From NCBI RefSeq assembly GCF_009857915.1, contig NZ_WWCM01000005.1:62001-126000 (forward strand): a stretch of 64,000 nt of DNA, written 5' to 3'. The notes under the pieces are model-generated. The model was not told where the DNA came from, ran no database searches, and saw nothing but the letters and a program-made list of their open reading frames with translations. Every line of letters begins with the position of its first letter. The first letter of the stretch is position 1. This DNA comes from Duganella qianjiadongensis. Lineage in GTDB: Bacteria > Pseudomonadota > Gammaproteobacteria > Burkholderiales > Burkholderiaceae_D. This document shows positions 40,406 to 47,729 of this stretch, in pieces. The position numbers and the translations under genes were made by a program.

Positions 40406-42346
40406 ATGGTGCTGCCCACTCTCTTTGCCAACTGGCACAAGCTGTCGACCCGTATCGTCGGCTTGCTGCTGAGTTTTCTTGCCGTCGCCCTGCTGGTGAT
40501 AGGGTCGACGCTGCTGCTGTCGTGGCAGCTGGAAGGCAGTGCTGCCGCGATCAACGTGGCGGGCAGCTTGCGCATGGATAGCTACCGCATGGCCATGCTG
40601 GCCGGTCAGGTCGATGACGCGGGGGCAGACCCGCGCACGCGCGAACACATCCTTTACCAGTTGCAGGCGATGGAGGAAAAGCTGCAGCTGCTGCAGCGCG
40701 GCGATCCCCAGCGTCCGCTGTTCCTGCCGCCCACGTCCAGCATCCGCGATATGTTTGGCGGCGTACTGCAGCAATGGCGCACGGAACTGGCGCCGCAGGC
40801 GCATGACTGGCTGGGTCAGTCCGCTGCCACGCCGGCCAGTGTGCGCGCTCTGCAGCAGCGCAGCGAGCGCTTTGTGGGACGGGTGGACGAACTGGTCCAG
40901 CGCATCGAACGCGACAGCGAAAACCGTACTTTCTGGCTGCGCGCATCCCAGCTGACCCTGCTGGGGCTGGCCATGGTGGGCACGGTCAGCATCATCTATC
41001 TGCTGTTCGACATGATCGTCGCGCCGGTGACCCGTCTGCAGGGCGGTCTGGAACGGATGCGCGAAAAAGACTTCGGCGTGCGCCTGCCGGTGGACCGCAG
41101 CGATGAATTCGGCATGCTGGCCAGCGGCTTCAACCAGATGGCCGACCGTCTGCAGGCCGTCTACGGCAATCTGGAACAGATGGTCAGCGTCAAGACGCAG
41201 GCGCTGGAGCAGCAGAACCGCGAGCTGGCACTGCTGTACGACAGCGCAGCTTTCCTGCAGCAGCCGCAGCCGGCCGAGGCCATGTGCCGCGGCTTTTTGC
41301 AGCGTATCAGCGAGTATTTCGGCGCCGATGGCGGCACCGTGCGCATCCTAGACCCGATACAGGGCAATCTGCACATGCTGGTGTCGCAGGGTATTTCGGA
41401 TCGTCTGGTGGAAACGGAGCGCTGCCTGAAAGTGGGCGACTGCCTGTGCGGCGAGGCCGTGGTCAAAAAGGTGGCGGTGATCCACGATCTGCGCAAGATG
41501 GATGGCGGGCACCAGCTGGAATGCCACAGGGAAGGCTTTGCCACCGTTTCCATCTTCCACCTGTATGCCCAGCAGCAGCATCTGGGCTTTTTCAATCTGC
41601 ACTTCCGCAAGGCCACCGAATTCAGTCCGGCCCAGACGGCCCTGCTGGAAACGCTGGGCCAGCTGCTCGGCACGGCCATCGAAAACCAGCGGCTGGAAGG
41701 ACGTTCGCGCCAGCTGGCCGTGTCGGAAGAGCGCAATCTGGTGGCGCAGGGTCTGCACGACAGCATCGCCCAGGGCCTGAATTTCCTCAATCTGCAGGTG
41801 CAGATGCTGGAACAGTCGATGCAGCAGCGCCAGTGGGAAGAGGTGGAGAGCATCGTCCCAGCCTTGCGCGCCGGGGTGGACGAGAGCTATCAGGATGTGC
41901 GCGAACTGCTGCACAACTTCCGTACCCGCCTGCAGGAAGGCAATCTGCTCAGTTCGCTCGAAGCCGTGGTGGAGAAATTCCGCCGCCAGAGCGGTATTAC
42001 GGTCGATATCGCGGCCGAAACGCAGGGTCCGCCATTCCCTAGCGAGCAGCAGCTGCAATTGCTGTTCATCGTGCAGGAAGCGCTGTCGAATGTGCGCAAG
42101 CACGCGGGCGCCAGCCGGGTCTGGGTGAGGCTCGATGATCACGATGACTTCGTGCTCAGCATTCGCGACAATGGCCACGGTTTCGAGCCTTCCGCGCTCG
42201 ATACGCTGGGCGAATCCCATGTAGGCATACATATTATGCGCGAACGGGCGGCGCGCATTGCGGCTGATCTGAACGTGCGCTCGCAGCCGGGGCAGGGCAC
42301 GGAAGTGTTGCTGCATCTGGCCCGTGCCCAGCGGCGCGCTGCCTGA
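40406..42346 (+). CDS. narX: NarX, nitrate/nitrite sensor histidine kinase
   Basis: From the ATG at 40406 the protein has 646 residues. Transmembrane helices at about 16-38 and 184-205 flank a periplasmic four-helix sensor whose P-box NVAGSLRMDSYRMAML binds nitrate. A HAMP domain, a central GAF-like module with clustered Cys (ERCLKVGDCLCGEA ... ECHREGF) and a HisKA_3 region with His451 in GLHDSIAQGL follow, then the ATPase domain with DNGHGF. It phosphorylates NarL in response to nitrate. The frame is open upstream to 40256 inside moaA, but that part is not NarX-like. narL follows after 41 bp. Confidence 0.94.
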   Translation: MVLPTLFANWHKLSTRIVGLLLSFLAVALLVIGSTLLLSWQLEGSAAAINVAGSLRMDSYRMAMLAGQVDDAGADPRTREHILYQLQAMEEKLQLLQRGDPQRPLFLPPTSSIRDMFGGVLQQWRTELAPQAHDWLGQSAATPASVRALQQRSERFVGRVDELVQRIERDSENRTFWLRASQLTLLGLAMVGTVSIIYLLFDMIVAPVTRLQGGLERMREKDFGVRLPVDRSDEFGMLASGFNQMADRLQAVYGNLEQMVSVKTQALEQQNRELALLYDSAAFLQQPQPAEAMCRGFLQRISEYFGADGGTVRILDPIQGNLHMLVSQGISDRLVETERCLKVGDCLCGEAVVKKVAVIHDLRKMDGGHQLECHREGFATVSIFHLYAQQQHLGFFNLHFRKATEFSPAQTALLETLGQLLGTAIENQRLEGRSRQLAVSEERNLVAQGLHDSIAQGLNFLNLQVQMLEQSMQQRQWEEVESIVPALRAGVDESYQDVRELLHNFRTRLQEGNLLSSLEAVVEKFRRQSGITVDIAAETQGPPFPSEQQLQLLFIVQEALSNVRKHAGASRVWVRLDDHDDFVLSIRDNGHGFEPSALDTLGESHVGIHIMRERAARIAADLNVRSQPGQGTEVLLHLARAQRRAA

Positions 42347-42387
42347 AGCACACCAATAGACGAGAGTTAACGAGAGAGGTTTTTTGC

Positions 42388-43053
42388 ATGGATACACCGG
42401 ACACCCCTATCAGCGTGCTGCTGGTCGACGACCACACGCTGTTCCGCAGCGGCATACGCTCCTTGCTGCAGCGGCACGCCGACTTTGCCGTGGTGGGCGA
42501 GGCAGCCGATGGCGTGGAAGGCATTAAGCGGGCGCAGCAGCTCAAGCCGCAGGTGATCCTGCTCGATCTGAACATGCCCGGCATGTCCGGGCTGGAAACG
42601 CTGCAGTTGCTACTACAGGACTGTCCTGATAGCGCCGTGGTGATGCTGACTGTGTCGGAAGATGCGGAAGACCTGAGCACAGCCCTGCGCGCCGGCGCCA
42701 GCGGCTATCTGCTGAAAAATATCGATACCGATTATCTGACCCGCGCCATCCGCCGCGCCGCGGCCGGCGAAACCGTGGTGGCGGAAGCCATGACGGCCAA
42801 GCTGGTAGCTCAGCTGCAGGGTGGTGCAGCACCGGCCACCGCCTCGGAACTGGACAAGCTGACCCCGCGCGAGCGCGAGATTCTCGACTGTCTGGCGCGC
42901 GGCGGCAGTAACAAGAGCATCGCCCGCACGCTGGAACTGGCCGAATCCACCGTCAAGATCCATGTGCAGAATGTGCTGAAAAAGCTCAAGCTGAGCAGCC
43001 GCGTACAGGCCGCCGTGTACGCAGTGGAGCACCGGCGCCAGAGCGGCGTCTGA
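42388..43053 (+). CDS. narL: NarL, nitrate/nitrite response regulator
   Basis: This is a 221-residue NarL/FixJ-family regulator: a receiver domain with acidic Asp14-Asp15, phosphorylation site Asp60 in LLDLNMPGMSG and Lys in YLLKN, a linker with a Thr-Ala-Ser-rich stretch, and a LuxR-type helix-turn-helix in the last 65 residues (LTPREREILDCLARGGSNKSIARTL, described here by region). It is the partner of NarX and should activate narGHJI and modulate the other denitrification genes. The ribosome site (AACGAGAGAGG) is good. No separate NarQ or NarP occurs in the window. Confidence 0.94.
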   Translation: MDTPDTPISVLLVDDHTLFRSGIRSLLQRHADFAVVGEAADGVEGIKRAQQLKPQVILLDLNMPGMSGLETLQLLLQDCPDSAVVMLTVSEDAEDLSTALRAGASGYLLKNIDTDYLTRAIRRAAAGETVVAEAMTAKLVAQLQGGAAPATASELDKLTPREREILDCLARGGSNKSIARTLELAESTVKIHVQNVLKKLKLSSRVQAAVYAVEHRRQSGV

Positions 43054-43098
43054 GGTAGCAGGGTAGCGGCGTTGCAGGCAGGGCGCCTGCAAATAGCA

Positions 43099-43151
43099 AC
43101 GGAGCGCAGAGGCGCTCCGTCAGTGTACTGGCAGGCGGGAATGCGCCTGCC
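43099..43151. terminator. Two adjacent hairpins between narL and the HMA gene
   Basis: ACGGAGCGC/GCGCTCCGT (43099-43107 and 43112-43120) and GGCAGGCG/CGCCTGCC (43130-43137 and 43144-43151) lie between the convergent narL and HMA genes. The second is just inside the region before the HMA stop. T tracts are lacking. Confidence 0.45.
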
Positions 43152-43165
43152 CGGCTGTGACAGCT

Positions 43166-43441
43166 TTAACCGCCGCAGCAGCCACCGCAGCAGCCGCCGG
43201 CCCGTGCATTCTGCGAGGCAGCGGCGTTGGCAGCCACCACTGCAGGGAAACCGGCAGCTTCGAGGCTGACGGTCATGCGCAGTGGCGAGGTGCGGTTTTC
43301 ATCGAACTGGACGCTGGCGAGGCAGTCGCGCAGGGAGACGCGCACTTCTTCTACGCCGCTGAGTTTGAGCAGGATTTGCGTAATGGTATCGGCACTGCCT
43401 TCGTCTTCCATCTGATCGATATTGATTACCGTGGTTTGCAT
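43166..43441 (-). CDS. HMA-fold protein without CxxC, with Gly-Cys tail
   Basis: From the ATG at 43441 (AGAAGG site upstream) the protein has 91 residues. The first 70 resemble a heavy-metal-associated ferredoxin-like fold (VINIDQMEDEGSADTITQILLKLSGVEEVRVSL, then AGFPAVV), but the usual GMxCxxC metal loop is replaced by QMEDEGS. Instead, the extreme C-terminus is GGCCGGCCGG with Cys84, 85, 88 and 89. It may bind copper, iron or zinc through this tail. It is divergent from nnrS with a DNR-like site between them, so a role in NO or metal homeostasis during denitrification is plausible. Confidence 0.75.
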   Translation of the reverse strand: MQTTVINIDQMEDEGSADTITQILLKLSGVEEVRVSLRDCLASVQFDENRTSPLRMTVSLEAAGFPAVVAANAAASQNARAGGCCGGCCGG

Positions 43442-43548
43442 GATTCGTCCTTCTGTGTCATAAAGTTTTATTTGCGACATAAGCCTAAGCGAAACCGCCG
43501 GCGCTGGCTATGCGTGCGCCCCATAAAACGGGGAAGAATCTGATTTTC

Positions 43549-43562
43549 TTGATCTGGATTAT
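43549..43562. promoter_or_regulatory. DNR/FNR-like site between HMA gene and nnrS
   Basis: TTGATCTGGATTAT is centred 114 bp before the HMA start and about 50-90 bp before the nnrS start. It is one of four near-identical sites in the island. Confidence 0.65.
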
Positions 43563-43643
43563 CGAACCTGGAGCGCCAGCTACCGTTTTTGGCGATTCCG
43601 TCCGACAATGGCAGCCGCATCCGAAACTGAAAACTTGATCATT

Positions 43644-44843
43644 ATGAGCCTGCTCTCCATCGACGAACCTGCTGCAGTGAAACGTACCGGCCATCCTGTC
43701 TGGCGTCTGGGCTTCCGTCCGTTCTACCTGTGTGCTGCATTTTTTGCGGCGCTGGCCATACCCCTGTGGATGGCGCAGTACTATGGCTGGATCCCGCAGC
43801 TGGCCAGCGTTGCCCTGAATGTGGGCTTTGCCTGGCATATGCACGAGATGGTGTTCGGCATGGGGCTGGCTGTGGTGATCGGCTTTCTCTACACGGCGGC
43901 CTATAACTGGACCGGCTTCTGGACGCCGGTGCGGGGCCATCTGGCGGCACTGGTAGCGCTGTGGCTGGCGGGGCGGCTGGGCATGCTGCTGGCGCCGCCC
44001 GCAGTGGCCGCGCTGCTGGACTGGCCGTTCATTCCGGCTGCTGCGTGGCCGCTGCTGCAGGTGATGCGCAAGGCTAATAACCGCCGGAACTATTTCCTTG
44101 TCGGCATACTGGGCCTGCTGGCGCTCACCAATGCCGTGTTCCATGCCACTGCGCTGGGCTGGAAGGGTTTGCCGCCGGCGGCCCCCATTCATGCGGCCAT
44201 CTTCCTGATCGTGGTGATCGAAGCCGCCATCGGCACCCGCATCATCCCCATGTTCACCCGTAACGGTGCACCGGGCAGCGATCCGCAGGTACAGCCGCAG
44301 CTGGATAAAGTTTCGCTGGGCCTGCTGGTGCTGTCGGCGTGCGGCTGGCTGCTGTCCTTCCCGGCATGGCTGTTCGGACCGCTGGCTCTGCTGGCCGCCG
44401 CGCTGATCCTGCTGCGCCTGTGGCGCTGGGATGCACTGGCCACGCTGTCCCGTCCGCTGCTGTGGATCATGCATCTGTCGTACGCATGGATCGCTGCCGG
44501 TCTGGTGCTGCTGGCACTGGCGCGCTGGCAGCTGGTCAGTTCCAGCACGGGCTTCCATGCGCTGACGGTGGGCTCCATGGCCGGTCTGATACTGGGCATG
44601 ATGACCCGCACTACGCTGGGCCATACGGGCCGTCCGCTGGTGGCAGGCCGCGCCGAAACCCTGATTTTTGTGCTGATACAGGCCAGCGCCTTCCTGCGCG
44701 TCGCCACGGCATTGGGCTGGGAGACCGAACAGGGGCTGGTGATGCTGCTCGCTGCGTGTTGCTGGACGCTGGGCTTTGCCAGCTATGTGGTGGTGTATCT
44801 GCCTTATCTGACGGCGCCGCGTCTTGATGGAAAACCCGGTTAA
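43644..44843 (+). CDS. nnrS: NnrS, haem-copper membrane protein of NO stress response
   Basis: From the Met at 43644 the protein has 399 residues and about 12 membrane helices. NnrS hallmarks are HPVWRLGFRPFYL at the N-terminus, AWHMHEMVFGMGLAVVIGFLYTAAYNWTG, FIPAAAWPLLQVMRKANNRRNYF and GTRIIPMFTRN. NnrS contains haem and copper and relieves nitrosative stress in other bacteria. An earlier in-frame ATG at 43608 would add 12 residues; neither start has a strong ribosome site. It is divergent from the HMA gene across a DNR-like site, and a bacteriohemerythrin gene follows 76 bp downstream. Confidence 0.92.
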   Translation: MSLLSIDEPAAVKRTGHPVWRLGFRPFYLCAAFFAALAIPLWMAQYYGWIPQLASVALNVGFAWHMHEMVFGMGLAVVIGFLYTAAYNWTGFWTPVRGHLAALVALWLAGRLGMLLAPPAVAALLDWPFIPAAAWPLLQVMRKANNRRNYFLVGILGLLALTNAVFHATALGWKGLPPAAPIHAAIFLIVVIEAAIGTRIIPMFTRNGAPGSDPQVQPQLDKVSLGLLVLSACGWLLSFPAWLFGPLALLAAALILLRLWRWDALATLSRPLLWIMHLSYAWIAAGLVLLALARWQLVSSSTGFHALTVGSMAGLILGMMTRTTLGHTGRPLVAGRAETLIFVLIQASAFLRVATALGWETEQGLVMLLAACCWTLGFASYVVVYLPYLTAPRLDGKPG

Positions 44844-44855
44844 TACGCGAGGTTT

Positions 44856-44869
44856 TTGATCTGCGTCAT
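44856..44869. promoter_or_regulatory. FNR-type box upstream of bacteriohemerythrin
   Basis: TTGATCTGCGTCAT matches TTGAT-N4-ATCAA at 8 of 10 defined positions. It is centred 57 bp before the bacteriohemerythrin ATG and 20 bp after the nnrS stop. Confidence 0.55.
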
Positions 44870-44919
44870 AGATTCTTTCGAATGCTAGGGGCATAGTGCC
44901 GTCCGAGGAGGAAAGTATC

Positions 44920-45297
44920 ATGGAAGAACGTGGTTGGAATCCGGACATGGCTCTGGGCATACCCCTGTTCGACGAGGCGCATCAGGCGCTGGCCGAGCAG
45001 ATCGATGTGCTGATGGATGCGTCCGATGCCGATTTTCTGCAAGGTCTGCAGCAGCTGATCGAATGTCTGGAAGAGGATTTCCGGCATGAGGAAGAGCTGA
45101 TGGAGACGATTAACTACCCGGCCATCCGCCAGCATCGCGAACAGCATGCGCGCGTGCTGGCCAGCCTGCACCAGCTCGACGAGACCGATATTGCTGCGGG
45201 CAAGGAAGCGGTCAAACTGGTGCTGCCATGGTTCCACGCCCATCTGGCTACCGCCGATACGGCGCTGGCGCGGGCGCTGCAGGCCGGTGCGGTCTAG
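44920..45297 (+). CDS. Bacteriohemerythrin with one unusual ligand position
   Basis: The ATG at 44920 has an excellent GAGGAGG site and gives 125 residues, the normal single-domain length. The start GWNPDMALGIPLFDEAHQAL, the middle EEDFRHEEELMETINYP, RQHREQH and the C-terminal FHAHLATAD follow the bacteriohemerythrin pattern. Where most members have His in the phrase HFxxEExxM, this one has Asp (DFRHEEELM), so either Asp serves as a ligand or the His three residues on takes over. It probably binds O2 or NO at a di-iron site in the cytoplasm. An FNR-type box lies upstream. Confidence 0.85.
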   Translation: MEERGWNPDMALGIPLFDEAHQALAEQIDVLMDASDADFLQGLQQLIECLEEDFRHEEELMETINYPAIRQHREQHARVLASLHQLDETDIAAGKEAVKLVLPWFHAHLATADTALARALQAGAV

Positions 45298-45329
45298 TAT
45301 CCGGCAGCACTGGGTGGTAAATAGTCATA

Positions 45330-45420
45330 AAGTAGCCACTTAGTAGCCACTTAGTAGCCACTAAGTAGCCACTAAGTAGCCACTAAGTAGCCACTAAGTA
45401 GCCACCAAGTAGCTACTAAG
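45330..45420. repeat. Tandem array of an 11-bp repeat (AAGTAGCCACT)
   Basis: Eight head-to-tail units run from 45330 to 45417 with at most two changes each (AAGTAGCCACT or TAGTAGCCACT), plus a partial ninth. A degenerate copy (AAATAGTCATA) precedes them at 45319. The array ends 83 bp before the TonB receptor ATG. The period is close to one helical turn, so copies face the same side of DNA. Confidence 0.95.
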
Positions 45421-45447
45421 CGGCCAGAATGAGCCGTTTTCATGATG

Positions 45448-45467
45448 CGGTCATAAATGCTGCATAG
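45448..45467 (+). promoter_or_regulatory. Candidate Pho-box-like site before TonB receptor
   Basis: CGGTCATAAATGCTGCATAG compares with the E. coli PhoB half-site layout (7-bp CTGTCAT units spaced by a 4-bp AT-rich segment): CGGTCAT, AAAT, GCTGCAT. The first half matches at 6 of 7 positions and the second is weak. It ends 36 bp before the receptor start. It is suggestive only. Confidence 0.35.
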
Positions 45468-45503
45468 ACTTCCGGGTTTTACACCACCTATCCGGAAAGT
45501 CTC

Positions 45504-47720
45504 ATGAAGAACTCGCAGCAAACATTGATCCGCACTGCCATGTCGGCGCAGGTGCTGGCCGCGCTGGCACTGATGTGCGCCTCCGTACAGGCACAGACCC
45601 AGACCCCCGCAGCGGATGAGTTGCAGGTGTCGAATACGGCGCTGGACGCAGAAGCCATCAAGAGCCGCGTGGTGATTACCGGCTCCAATGCGGCCAACCG
45701 CGCACCCGTACAGTCGGCGCTGAATGCGACCCAGCCGCAGTCCATCATTACCGCGACCTTCATCGAGCAGACCGTTACGCCGCTGGCCGACTTTAACGCT
45801 GTAGCGCGCATTGCCCCTAGCGTGAGCGCCGGCATTTCCGCCAATGGCTCCGGTCTGGGCGAATCCAAAGTAGCGCTGCGCGGCTTCCAGGATGGCGAAT
45901 ACAACGTCACCTACGACGGCATTCCGTTTGGCGATACCAATAATCCTACCCACCATTCCACTTCCTACTTCCCGGCCCGCATCATCGGCGGCATGGTGAT
46001 CGAGCGCGGTCCGGGCAATGCCAGTAATCTGGGGCAGGCCACTTTCGGCGGTTCGATCAATCTGTTTTCCAAAGAGCTGTCGAACGATTTCCGCTTCACG
46101 CCTTACCTGACCTACGGCACGTGGAATACCAAGATCCGCGGCGCGGAAATCGATAGCGGCATGCTCGAACGTTTCGGCGATGCGCGCCTGATGTTCAACG
46201 CTTCGCGGCTGGAATCGGATGGCTACCAGACCTATAGCGCCGTCAAGGAAGACAATTACCAGTTCAAGCTGCAACTGCCGCTGGGTAAAGACACCTCGCT
46301 GACCCTGTTCTCGACCTATAACACCATCCACAGCAATGTGCCGGACAAGGCTGGTGTCACCTTGTCGCAGGTCGCACTGTACGGCAAGAACTACTCGCTC
46401 AACGACGACAAGACCAGCCAGAACTACTGGGGTTACAACTACAACGACAAGCGCACCGATTTCGAATACGTGCGCCTGCAGACCAAGCTGGGCGACTGGG
46501 CGCTCGATAACACGCTGTACACCTACGCCTATAATAACAACACCATGTCCGGACAGGATGCCAGCGGCGCCACCGCCAACGGCACCAAGGCCGGTGCTGC
46601 CGGTAACAAGAATGTGCCGGGCTATAACAAGCTCAATGCCTACCGCGTCAACGGCGACATCATCAAATTCAGCAACCGTCTCGATGCGGGCCTGCTGCGC
46701 GCCGGTGTATGGCTGGAAAATTCGGATACCAACCGCCATACCTACGATCTGGACTGGACGCTCAACCTGCCTAATCCGAAAGAGGCGACGGCACCGAAGA
46801 ATGTCAGCTACGAGCAGCAATCGAGCTGGAAGCAGTATCAGCCTTTCGTCGAATTCGAATGGGCGGTAGCACCGCAGTGGACCGTGACGCCGGGCCTGAA
46901 ATACGTGAATTTCCAGCGCAAGCTCGATGCCAGCGTGAATCAGGGTACCCGCCTGCCAACTTCGGCCGAGCAGACCTACACTACTACCTTGCCTTTCCTC
47001 ACTGCCAATTACGCCATCAGCAAGGACTGGTCGGCTTATGCCCAGATCGCGCGTGGCTTCCTCGTGCCCGATCTGTCGATGTTCTATGTGAACAACCCGA
47101 CGCTGAATACGCCCAAGCCGCAGACTTCCACCAATTACCAGCTTGGTACGGTGCACCAGACGGGCAATCTGACGCTAGACGCCGACCTGTACTACATCGA
47201 TTTCAATAACAAGATCGCCACCAGTGGTACGGGCAATGAGCAGATCTACTACAACCAGGGCGGCGTGGTGTACAAGGGCATAGAAGGCGCCATCACCTAC
47301 TATCTGGGCAGCGGCTTCTCGCTGCACGCCAATGGCTCGCTGAACAAGGCCGAAGCCAAGGATACCGGTCTGCAGGTGGCCAAAGTGCCTAAATCGACCA
47401 CGGCACTGGGCGTGCTGTACAAGCAGGGCGGCCTGTATGGCTCGCTGATCGCCAAGACCAATGGCAGCCAGTACGCCAAGGACGGCGAACCGGCCGCCTA
47501 CCAGATCGGCGCTTACACCGTGACCGATCTTACGCTGGGTTACCGCTGGCGCGTGGGCGGGCCTTTCGTCAAGGCCGTCAAGCTGCAGGCCGGCGTCAAC
47601 AATCTGTTCAACAAGCAGGATGTGAGCTCGATTTCAGCCAATAGCAAGGGCGCCGCGTTCGACCAGTACACCTTTGTACCGGAACGTAGCTGGACCGTGT
47701 CGCTCAACGCCGACTTCTAG
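45504..47720 (+). CDS. TonB-dependent outer-membrane receptor, possibly for a phosphorylated compound
   Basis: The 738-residue protein has a signal peptide (about 1-30), a plug domain (about 55-185; SRVVITGSNAANR, EQTVTPLADFNAVARIAPSV, VALRGFQDGEYNVTYDGIPFGD, ERGPGNASNLGQATFGGSINL) and a 22-strand-type barrel ending in Phe (SLNADF). Transport would be TonB-driven across the outer membrane. The gene lies ten bases before a secreted metallophosphoesterase gene, so its substrate may be a phosphate ester. An 11-bp repeat array and a Pho-box-like site lie upstream. The substrate is not identifiable from sequence. Confidence 0.9.
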   Translation: MKNSQQTLIRTAMSAQVLAALALMCASVQAQTQTPAADELQVSNTALDAEAIKSRVVITGSNAANRAPVQSALNATQPQSIITATFIEQTVTPLADFNAVARIAPSVSAGISANGSGLGESKVALRGFQDGEYNVTYDGIPFGDTNNPTHHSTSYFPARIIGGMVIERGPGNASNLGQATFGGSINLFSKELSNDFRFTPYLTYGTWNTKIRGAEIDSGMLERFGDARLMFNASRLESDGYQTYSAVKEDNYQFKLQLPLGKDTSLTLFSTYNTIHSNVPDKAGVTLSQVALYGKNYSLNDDKTSQNYWGYNYNDKRTDFEYVRLQTKLGDWALDNTLYTYAYNNNTMSGQDASGATANGTKAGAAGNKNVPGYNKLNAYRVNGDIIKFSNRLDAGLLRAGVWLENSDTNRHTYDLDWTLNLPNPKEATAPKNVSYEQQSSWKQYQPFVEFEWAVAPQWTVTPGLKYVNFQRKLDASVNQGTRLPTSAEQTYTTTLPFLTANYAISKDWSAYAQIARGFLVPDLSMFYVNNPTLNTPKPQTSTNYQLGTVHQTGNLTLDADLYYIDFNNKIATSGTGNEQIYYNQGGVVYKGIEGAITYYLGSGFSLHANGSLNKAEAKDTGLQVAKVPKSTTALGVLYKQGGLYGSLIAKTNGSQYAKDGEPAAYQIGAYTVTDLTLGYRWRVGGPFVKAVKLQAGVNNLFNKQDVSSISANSKGAAFDQYTFVPERSWTVSLNADF

Positions 47721-47729
47721 GGAACTGCC

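Noticed and set aside
45330..45420. CRISPR array
   Set aside because: Units are 11 bp and directly adjacent with no spacers.
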